Origin: an uncultured Pirellula sp.
Lineage (GTDB): Bacteria > Planctomycetota > Planctomycetia > Pirellulales > Pirellulaceae
Assembly (NCBI GenBank): GCA_903920425.1
Contig: CAIXME010000762.1
Span: 1 to 40,766 of the forward strand
DNA length: 40,766 nucleotides
Direction: 5' to 3'
A model generated the notes under the pieces. That model made no database searches. It saw nothing but the letters and a program-made list of their open reading frames with translations, and had not been told where the DNA came from. A program made the position numbers and the translations under genes. Below are positions 1-6,995 of the stretch, one piece after another. The first letter of the stretch is position 1, and the number at the start of each line of letters is the position of its first letter.

Positions 1-3000
1 GGACGCAACGCGGGATCGGCAGAGTCCGAAGCGCTAAAGGCCCATCCATCCGTTCCGTTGACGAATGCATTGAGTAGCCATCCATAATTGACCGCCCCCG
101 AGTTCCATGCGCGAACGTCGGCAGTCACGGCAACAGACATATAACCGGTCCCAGTAGCACCGGAAACGTCAAACGTATTCCAGAAAGAATCAAACGTGGA
201 ACGAGCTTGCACATCGTCGGTCTGAATTCCACCTCCGACACTGTTCCAGGTCGCGGTGGAAGCATCCCAGTCTGTGAGCATTCGGTGGAATGCGGCTCCG
301 TCACCTGTGTTATTGCTTTGAACAAACAACGAAGCTGAGGTGATGATCGCACCAGCCGGAATCTGTCCAAGTGCGTTTCCAAACAGACTGTCGAAACGCA
401 TCAACACCTGGGAGGTATTCGTAGCTGTGTCTGGGTAGTCCACCAACAATCCACTAGCGTCTCCTCCCGTAGGAAAAACGGTATTCGGACTGTTTTGTGC
501 CAACTGGACATCTTTGGCTCCAACATAGGTCCCGAATCCACGGTCGACACCTTCTTGAATCTCGTACACTCGCTTCAAGCCGATGCTGACAACCTTGTCT
601 GCAGTTGGGCTAACTTGCCCATCGCCGTCAACCAAGGCAAAACGAATCGTTCGTGTTCCCGAACCCACGACGGTTTCATCGCGGTAGGTTACCGCTCTGG
701 CAACCGATTGTGCGGAGAGTCGCGTAGCAGCCGAGTTGAAGGTGATCACAAGAGGTGTTCCGACACCGCCTGCGAAACTACCAATCACAACTCCGCCGTA
801 AGTCACATCACTGCCGCTGACTCCCACTTGGTTCGCACCAGTACCTTCGTTTCGAATCTCAATTCGATCGTTTGCGTTGGCATTCGCCACCGCGGATACG
901 GTCAGCGTGCCGTTGGTTAGAAATGCGTTGGTGCCCGGAAATGCAATTCGACCATCAATCCCGATTCCTGCAGTACCGCTACCGTAATAAGTGACACCCG
1001 AGGAGGAACTCACCCCGACATCATAATTTGCGTTGACTGCGGAAACGTTGGCAGGATTGATACCGGAGTAATTTGGATCGGAACTAACCGAGACCGCAGT
1101 GACGATGGTGTACGCGACATCAGCATCGACCAATGCATCGTCCACGCCAGTGACGATAACGACTTGGGGTACATTCCAATTCGCGGATGTGAACGTCAGC
1201 GTCGAAACCGAAACAGTGCCTTCCGCGGTGTTGCTTGAGGAAACATCGATCGAGACATCCGCAGATGGCTGGCTAGTAAGCACCATCGAAAATGCATCCG
1301 TGCCGCCTCTTTCGGTTGTCAAGAGTCCGGAAGTCAGCGACACGGTAACGCCGGCGACGTCATTATCGCTGTTCTCTACCGTCACATCTATGATGGATAC
1401 GTTATTGAAGTTTGCGTCAGTACTTGTTGCCGTCGTTTGAATCGTATAGGCGATATTCCCATCCACAACAGAATCATCGACTCCATTGATGGAGACTACT
1501 TGTGGAACATTCCAATTCGCTGTAGTAAAGGTCACGGAAGCAACCCCAGGCACACCTTCGGTTGTGTCACTGCTCACCAACGAGACAGTAACATCAGCAG
1601 TTGGTGGCACAGCCAATGATATGGAGAAGGAGGCAGATCCGCCCGCTTCGGTAGTCACCAAGCCAGAGAATGGCGTCACGACGACCCGATCACCTGTCAC
1701 GGTGACGGAAACCGTTGTCGTCGAGGTTTGTGCATTCGCATCGGTAATGGTGTACGTAAACGTGTCTTGAATCGATTCACCTGGATTCAAGGCAGAGATC
1801 GCGCCACCTGCAGAAGTCGGATCATAATTGACGGTACCATCGACGTTGATAGAAACGGCCGCTCCCAAGGTGCTTGTTGGGGAAACCGAAGTCACGCTGA
1901 ATGGGTTGGGAGCAAGGCGTTCCATAGCGTTTGCGAAAGGCAAGAAGATAAACTGAACATCTCCGATCGCTTGTGCGAACGTACTACCCGATCGCAGCAT
2001 GATTGAAAAATCATTGCCGGTCGCAAAATACGATACCGCGAGGTTTGCTGGCAAGCTGATGACGTTACCAGCCACGGTTGCTGCGGTCGCCCCGCTTCCG
2101 ATCGCGATCAATGTACCGGAAGTATGAGTTTGCCCTGGAATGGACACGATGACAGCCCCTGCTGCATCCGTTGTCGCGGTTACACCACCATACGCCTGGA
2201 CCAACGAACCAACTGAAGTGTCTGGATCGATCTTCCATCTACCACCCATCAAATTCGACGCCGTAGCAGGAATATAAACGAAGCTGAATCCGTCATCTTC
2301 GAGGTTGGCGACGCCCGCATTATCTGGTGTACTATCGTTATCCGTATTGCGAATTAGCCATTTGTTCGTACCTGCAATCGGGCTAACTGACGTGATGTTA
2401 TCGTCGTTTGATGAGGTCATTGCGAACAGCATACCGCTGGTTTGCGAGTCGACCGCTTCTGGGATAGTCACTTCGAAAAGCCCCGCTGCAATTCGAGTGA
2501 CATTCGCTTGAGAAACTCCAAACCCAGATCGTAGGTTACCTACGTTGTCCACATGACCTGATGTCCAACCGTCCGCATATGGGAAGAACGCTGTACCCAT
2601 TGGAGTGTTTCGTTCTCCACCTGTTCCCGTGCCCGTGTCGGTTGCTAGCCAGTAACCGCTTGTGGCGTTGACGATGTTTCCGTAGGTATTAGCTGTTCCA
2701 TACGGAGTTGTGTCGTCCGCAACTGTTGCCAGGAGAACACCCGTCGATTGCTGAATCGCAACCCCGTTTTGAGATAGCTGGACATCTCCTAAGTTTTGTG
2801 GGGATGCAATGGCGATGTTATTTGGAGCGGTTGACGTTCCAGAAACGGCCCAAGCCGACGTGGCATCGTTGGTAGCGGTGATATTACCGAATACGTTCGC
2901 AGCCCCGACGGAGACCGCTGCGTTTTCCGGATCGAAGTCATTGATCAACACGTTGATGTTGATTGAGGAATCCTTAGTCGTCGTAGCAGAATCAGCGACT

Positions 3001-4838
3001 GTTTTCGCCCCATCGGCTACCGAACTGATACTGCCGACTGCCAATGCACTCGTAACGCTGGCACCATTGTTATCGGTTGCTGTGATTGTGTAAGAAAACG
3101 CACCGGAGCGGTCTGATTTGGGAGTGAATGTCACATCGGATCCAACGATGACAGCGTCGACTGGGGCGTCGGCATTCAATGTAACGGCGTAACTAAGCGT
3201 GTCAGTCGAATCAAAATCAGCGAAGAAGGGGGCCAAGCTGAACGTTTGGGCTGCACCGTCCTCGACAAAACTAATCGCTGGGATTGCAGAGACATTAAAC
3301 GGAGCCTCGTTGGAGCCTCGCAACGTGACGGTGACTGTTGCGGTTCCGATGTTCACACCGTCCGTGGCCGTGTAAACAAAGGTATCTGTCACAACTTGAC
3401 CAAATGCCAATGCCTTGAGAGATTCGGCCGGATACGCATAGCTCACAGTTTTATCTGCGTTCAGCGTGATCGCTATACCATTGGCACTCAAACCGCTATT
3501 GGGCGACGTCGCTGTACCCAACTCAGAAATCGTGAGTGGGGATGACGTAGCCAATTGGTTTTCGAAGGGAATAAAAAAGACGTTGAAGTCATCGTTGAGC
3601 GCGTTGGCAGCGGTAGCGCTCTCAAACTGCAATTGCCGGATCGCAAAATCAGTTCCGTTTGCTGCGGCTTCATACGAGAAATAGGAGTTCGTCGCACGCG
3701 TCCTATCTTGATCAGCTGTCTCGATAATCAACACGCCGCTTGTTGGCGAGTGACCAGGAATCGACATGTTCCAATTGCCATTGCTGGTTCGCTGGATCGT
3801 GAAGTCGCCAAACGACTGAATGACGGGATTTGCAATCGCGGAGTCACCTCGAACCGTGCCCCCGATCAAACCTTGTGCGCCCCGTGGAATGTACATCACA
3901 CTGAATGCAGCATTTTCGCCAGAAGCCAAATTCCCTGCGTTGTCCCGGGTGTTGACCAACCAAGAATTTCCTCCGATGGGCAATGCTCGAGCATAGTTGT
4001 CGCTATTGCCCGATGCCATTACAAACAAGAAGCCCTCTGCTCGCGAATCAACGACACCAGTGATAGATACTTGATACTGACCTGCAGAAGCAGTCGTCGC
4101 AACCGAAACGTCAGGGTGAGCGACGACAGCAACTCCAGCGTTATTGTAAGAAGCACCAACCCAGCCCGCAGCGTATGGGAACCTGGCAACCGCAGGGCGT
4201 ACAATGTTTTCCGCGTTATTGCCAGGGGCAGATTCCGACGACAGCTGAACGTTAGCTCCCTCAATGTTGTAGTTCAAAACCGACAAGTTTGTCGCTGTGT
4301 TTCCTGCACCAACGGGAACGATGTTCTCGCGTACTGTCGCCAACACAACACCCTCGATTCGCCCCATCAACGACAGACTACCATTGCCGTTATCGAGATT
4401 GTCGGAATCTTTTGACAACGCAATATCGGCATAGTTGGTAACGTTTCCAATAGCGATGCCATCGACAATCAAACTGCGCTGCGGTGTCGTGGTGCCTGGT
4501 CGAACAGGAATCGAGTAGACCGCACTGTTGCCGGCTTTGTTAGCGTTGGTATAGTCGATATTGGCCGCCGAAACTTGTTGCGATACCGCGCCGTCGTTAT
4601 CGTTCGATAGAACATTCAATGCGATCGCTGGCGAGTAAACCAAACTACCGTTGGTCAAGTTGAACTGATCGTTCAAAACGTTGGCTGCCATCAACTCTCG
4701 GCGTTCCAGCGACTCCACTTGAAGATTCCGCACAAGGCTGCGAATCGCGTTTTGACTTCGCTTCTTAGAAATCTTTTCAACGGTGCGAACGCGTTTTGCA
4801 GAAGTGAATCGACCTAAGAGCTTTTTGGAAATAGACAT
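1..4838 (-). CDS. Giant LEPR-XLL-type surface/adhesin-like protein (C-terminus beyond window)
   Basis: An uninterrupted minus-strand frame runs from an ATG at 4838 to the window edge, so 1612 residues are seen and the C-terminus is missing. The first ~43 residues are strongly basic with no clear hydrophobic signal. LERRELMAA follows at residues 44-52, matching the LEPR-XLL motif that opens many large planctomycete exported proteins. Two diverged copies of a ~270-residue module lie at residues 163-430 and 700-973. Cadherin/VCBS-like segments lie between and after them (for example DTFVYTATDG and DTFTYTITDA). Two Calx-beta-like repeats with the signature ANWNVPQVV lie at about 1052-1156 and 1160-1270. 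From about residue 1440 the sequence resembles a DNRLRE domain (CBM96-type). Composition is rich in T, S, N, V, A and D. The likely role is a cell-surface or matrix protein in adhesion or polysaccharide binding; that role is inference from domain types. Confidence 0.9.
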   Translation of the reverse strand, partial: MSISKKLLGRFTSAKRVRTVEKISKKRSQNAIRSLVRNLQVESLERRELMAANVLNDQFNLTNGSLVYSPAIALNVLSNDNDGAVSQQVSAANIDYTNANKAGNSAVYSIPVRPGTTTPQRSLIVDGIAIGNVTNYADIALSKDSDNLDNGNGSLSLMGRIEGVVLATVRENIVPVGAGNTATNLSVLNYNIEGANVQLSSESAPGNNAENIVRPAVARFPYAAGWVGASYNNAGVAVVAHPDVSVATTASAGQYQVSITGVVDSRAEGFLFVMASGNSDNYARALPIGGNSWLVNTRDNAGNLASGENAAFSVMYIPRGAQGLIGGTVRGDSAIANPVIQSFGDFTIQRTSNGNWNMSIPGHSPTSGVLIIETADQDRTRATNSYFSYEAAANGTDFAIRQLQFESATAANALNDDFNVFFIPFENQLATSSPLTISELGTATSPNSGLSANGIAITLNADKTVSYAYPAESLKALAFGQVVTDTFVYTATDGVNIGTATVTVTLRGSNEAPFNVSAIPAISFVEDGAAQTFSLAPFFADFDSTDTLSYAVTLNADAPVDAVIVGSDVTFTPKSDRSGAFSYTITATDNNGASVTSALAVGSISSVADGAKTVADSATTTKDSSININVLINDFDPENAAVSVGAANVFGNITATNDATSAWAVSGTSTAPNNIAIASPQNLGDVQLSQNGVAIQQSTGVLLATVADDTTPYGTANTYGNIVNATSGYWLATDTGTGTGGERNTPMGTAFFPYADGWTSGHVDNVGNLRSGFGVSQANVTRIAAGLFEVTIPEAVDSQTSGMLFAMTSSNDDNITSVSPIAGTNKWLIRNTDNDSTPDNAGVANLEDDGFSFVYIPATASNLMGGRWKIDPDTSVGSLVQAYGGVTATTDAAGAVIVSIPGQTHTSGTLIAIGSGATAATVAGNVISLPANLAVSYFATGNDFSIMLRSGSTFAQAIGDVQFIFLPFANAMERLAPNPFSVTSVSPTSTLGAAVSINVDGTVNYDPTSAGGAISALNPGESIQDTFTYTITDANAQTSTTTVSVTVTGDRVVVTPFSGLVTTEAGGSASFSISLAVPPTADVTVSLVSSDTTEGVPGVASVTFTTANWNVPQVVSINGVDDSVVDGNIAYTIQTTATSTDANFNNVSIIDVTVENSDNDVAGVTVSLTSGLLTTERGGTDAFSMVLTSQPSADVSIDVSSSNTAEGTVSVSTLTFTSANWNVPQVVIVTGVDDALVDADVAYTIVTAVSVSSDPNYSGINPANVSAVNANYDVGVSSSSGVTYYGSGTAGIGIDGRIAFPGTNAFLTNGTLTVSAVANANANDRIEIRNEGTGANQVGVSGSDVTYGGVVIGSFAGGVGTPLVITFNSAATRLSAQSVARAVTYRDETVVGSGTRTIRFALVDGDGQVSPTADKVVSIGLKRVYEIQEGVDRGFGTYVGAKDVQLAQNSPNTVFPTGGDASGLLVDYPDTATNTSQVLMRFDSLFGNALGQIPAGAIITSASLFVQSNNTGDGAAFHRMLTDWDASTATWNSVGGGIQTDDVQARSTFDSFWNTFDVSGATGTGYMSVAVTADVRAWNSGAVNYGWLLNAFVNGTDGWAFSASDSADPALR
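1920..2741 (-). repeat. Copy 2 of duplicated ~270-aa module in the giant protein
   Basis: Residues 700-973. It carries the same landmarks as copy 1 in the same order: GVLLATV, FPYADGW, VDSQTSGMLFAMTSSNDDN, W-L-I, VYIPATASNLMGG, SIPGQTHTSGTLI and DVQFIFLPF. The two copies are separated by about 270 residues of cadherin-like and linker sequence. Each copy is followed by a VCBS/cadherin-like element ending in a D-T-F-x-Y-T-x-T-D motif, so the duplicated unit may be module plus following domain. Confidence 0.75.
3549..4352 (-). repeat. Copy 1 of duplicated ~270-aa module in the giant protein
   Basis: Residues 163-430 of the giant protein. It shares ordered landmarks with copy 2 at 1920-2741: G-V-x-L-A-T-V at the start, FPYAAGW, VDS....G.LF.M.S.N.DN, a W-L-V/I element, YIP..A..L.GG, SIPG...TSG.LI, and DFNVFFIPF at the end. 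I do not recognise it as a named family. The two copies are clearly diverged, so this is an old internal duplication and not an assembly artefact. Confidence 0.75.
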
Positions 4839-5087
4839 CGGTGGGTACTCGCTGGGTGGTAGTGAACGGCTTGCTTTGTACATGTCGCTCGAAAACAAAA
4901 TGGAGCGTACGCACAAACCAGATCCTCGGGATGAATCACAAAAAATGAGAATCGAGGATGACGCGATCGAATTAGAAACCAGCTGTATTAATTTCCCGTG
5001 AGAGCATTGGGAAGATGTAGCGAAATTGCTGGCTTTGCTGGTTGCACCGCTCATCTGCGATTGCAACGTGTGCGAGAATAGAAAAGA

Positions 5088-5169
5088 CCTGAGCCGCAGG
5101 AACTAGCGACCTAACCATTGCAGAAGCGAGGAAAGCTTTGATCACAGAGGATAACCCCTGCGACTCAGG
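5088..5169. repeat. 13-bp inverted repeat in the 394-bp gap upstream of the giant gene
   Basis: Arms at 5088-5100 (cctgagccgcagg) and 5157-5169 (cctgcgactcagg) match as inverted repeats at 12 of 13 positions, 56 bases apart. They lie 250-330 bases upstream of the giant gene start. The rest of 4839-5232 shows nothing else I can support. The arms could be an operator pair or a long-looped RNA structure. Confidence 0.4.
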
Positions 5170-5199
5170 ATACTAGGTAGCGATTTTACGCTGATGTTT

Positions 5200-5220
5200 T
5201 TCGCATCGACACGACGCGAA
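5200..5220. terminator. Hairpin just past the lipoprotein stop, possible 3' end structure
   Basis: A 9-bp stem (one G-T pair) with a 3-base loop, ttcgcatcg-aca-cgacgcgaa, lies 13 bases beyond the stop of the minus-strand lipoprotein gene. On the minus strand no U-tract follows, so it may be a processing or stabilising hairpin and not a classical intrinsic terminator. Confidence 0.35.
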
Positions 5221-5232
5221 TCTCGTCTTTTT

Positions 5233-5712
5233 TCAATTTCTGCTTGTTGTGCTGCAGTCCGTTTTCAAATTGAAGTCGAAGCTCGTTTCAGCCCCTTTCA
5301 CCTCCACTTCGATGGCGCTTGCACGACCATAGCACGCTGGAATCTTGACGTTCTCGACCATCTCTTCGGGATCCTCTCCCTCTTCACGATCTCTCTTGGT
5401 CGACTCCGATTCAGACTTGCGCTTTTCCAGGACCATCACCCGTTTCTTGCCGGGAATGATGCCCGATTTCCGCGAGTCAAACATCAGCTTGTAACGCCCG
5501 TTCTCGTCCGTATGGCCATACGAGTATATTCCGTCTGCAACTGTCTCGAATCGTATCTCAGCGTTGCTCAAAGGCTTGTTGTCCAGGGAAACCACTCCCG
5601 AAACCTCTACAAGTCCAAGCGGGCCGTAATCTGGCTGCGAAGTAGTCTCGCAACCTGAAATCCAGGTTATCGCACAGAGCAAAAACGGGACGAAACACTT
5701 GGAGTTGCTCAT
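5233..5712 (-). CDS. Small lipoprotein with carboxypeptidase-regulatory-like fold, partner of DUF1559 gene
   Basis: The protein has 159 residues from the ATG at 5712. This start was chosen because it opens directly on a signal peptide ending in a lipobox (W-I-S-G-C, acylated Cys21); longer in-frame starts would bury it. Residues ~35-75 (V-S-G-V-V-S-L-D-N-K-P-L and following G-R-Y-K-L) resemble the planctomycete carboxypeptidase-regulatory-like beta-sandwich. A highly charged K/E/R-rich stretch sits in the middle. The gene lies 61 bases downstream of a DUF1559 gene on the same strand, an order repeated at 15156-16673. It is probably anchored to a cell-envelope membrane. The partner relationship is inferred from repeated synteny; the molecular function is unknown. 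Confidence 0.85.
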   Translation of the reverse strand: MSNSKCFVPFLLCAITWISGCETTSQPDYGPLGLVEVSGVVSLDNKPLSNAEIRFETVADGIYSYGHTDENGRYKLMFDSRKSGIIPGKKRVMVLEKRKSESESTKRDREEGEDPEEMVENVKIPACYGRASAIEVEVKGAETSFDFNLKTDCSTTSRN

Positions 5713-5773
5713 TGAAGGTCCAGAGGGCAATGAAAGAGGCAAATACGAACGCGACCTATCCATTTGAATGGAA

Positions 5774-6748
5774 CTAGTCTTCGAAATCGACAATCTCGCC
5801 ACCGTCGCGAGAACCGACTGCTCTCGTTACTGCAACATCGGTGTTGTTGGAAATGAACGTCACGGAACCGTCAGCCTTGCCAAACATGACGCCGCCAACG
5901 TGCCAGCTACCAAATGCTACCTCTATCAAGTATCCATTCGAAGCTGGTTTCGTAACCGCAAGATTCACCTGAGGATACAAACTACCGGCCGCTTCGGAAA
6001 ACTCGGTCCCGCCGGTTCCTCCCTTGCAATTGCAAGGATCAACTTGAGGACCACCCATGGCCCAAAAATCCATCCCTTGCCCGTCTTTTGAGAAGTCTGG
6101 ATCGGTTCGAGACTCACCCACCATGATCGTTCGTGAGAGGCCGTCCACAATATCTTTGAGTTTGGTTTTGCTGCAACCGTGCATGACGCCATCTAGGTTG
6201 GTATCTTCGAACGATTGAGTATTGACGACCGTTCTTGTCGACGCATCGTCAGAAGTAACTTTGGAGCCCCCGTTGGCTCGGTAGCTAACCGGGACGCGAC
6301 GCTGAATGCCGTTGTAGTCAGAGGGTTCCGAAAAAGGCAAGCTCGGGCAACGGAACGAAGAAACCGTAGTCTGGCACGCCTTGTAATTGGGGCTCAACGG
6401 ATTATCCCAGTTCCCTAGCCCAGATTCCGCAAAGATCAAAGTCTGATAGATGTTGTTTTGCTCAATTTGGGGCAAAATAGCGGCCGTCCAAAACGCACCA
6501 TGATCAGTCCATCCCGATGGCAGTCGCTTGTACGCGCTCTCATAGTTATGGAGGGCAAGCGTTATTTGACGCATGTTGCTGCTGCAACTCATTCGTCGAG
6601 CAGCTTCTCGAGCAGCCTGGACTGCGGGCAATAGCAAGCCCACCAAAATCCCGATGATGGCGATCACAACCAAAAGCTCGACGAGCGTAAACGCTTTGTT
6701 AAGCTTTGAAGACTTGCAGCCTGAATGAACGTTTGAAGTATTTCTCAC
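5774..6748 (-). CDS. DUF1559 domain pseudopilin-like protein (prepilin-type N-terminus)
   Basis: The protein has 324 residues and begins at a GTG. A short basic leader ends in K-A, followed by the type IV prepilin signature [18 protein letters not shown] and the planctomycete extension [18 protein letters not shown]. Cleavage by prepilin peptidase would fall before Phe, with Ala instead of the usual Gly at -1. The remainder is the DUF1559 (SBP_bac_10-like) domain, closing with the typical H-V-G-G-V...A-D-G-S-V element and a GGEIVDFED tail. Family members are numerous in planctomycetes and are thought to be exported pseudopilin-like proteins of unknown role. It heads a two-gene unit with the lipoprotein at 5233-5712 and is divergent from the phosphoesterase gene. 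Confidence 0.92.
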   Translation of the reverse strand: MRNTSNVHSGCKSSKLNKAFTLVELLVVIAIIGILVGLLLPAVQAAREAARRMSCSSNMRQITLALHNYESAYKRLPSGWTDHGAFWTAAILPQIEQNNIYQTLIFAESGLGNWDNPLSPNYKACQTTVSSFRCPSLPFSEPSDYNGIQRRVPVSYRANGGSKVTSDDASTRTVVNTQSFEDTNLDGVMHGCSKTKLKDIVDGLSRTIMVGESRTDPDFSKDGQGMDFWAMGGPQVDPCNCKGGTGGTEFSEAAGSLYPQVNLAVTKPASNGYLIEVAFGSWHVGGVMFGKADGSVTFISNNTDVAVTRAVGSRDGGEIVDFED

Positions 6749-6995
6749 AAGGAAATTCGATTGCGTTAACGGATAGGTGGGGGATTATTGGGGGCGGAAG
6801 CTCAATCTACCAGTACTTCGATCGCGTTTGTGAATTTACCATTTGCAAATTATGAATCTTAGGTGAATTTCGATGAGGCTGCGGAACTCGGATAACAACG
6901 CGTGTTTCACCAGATCTTAACTCTCATGAACGGTCAACATTTATGCAGTTGGCTATATTCGGCATCAACCTAGCTGTTACCTCTTTGCCGATCCA
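6749..6995. promoter_or_regulatory. Divergent intergenic region between DUF1559 and phosphoesterase genes
   Basis: These 247 bases separate two outward-facing genes and must contain both promoters. It is AT-rich near the plus-strand gene, with a TATATT box at about 6952-6957, but no convincing -35 partner was found. No operator-like symmetry stands out. Confidence 0.35.

Noticed and set aside
3555-4415. Plus-strand frame of 286 codons opposite the giant gene
   Set aside because: It is the antisense of the adhesin-like protein, whose frame is continuous with strong domain matches. The antisense translation is rich in Arg, Cys and Ser with no recognisable motif.
5194-5658. Plus-strand frame of 154 codons
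   Set aside because: Antisense to the lipoprotein, which has a signal peptide and lipobox in the opposite frame.
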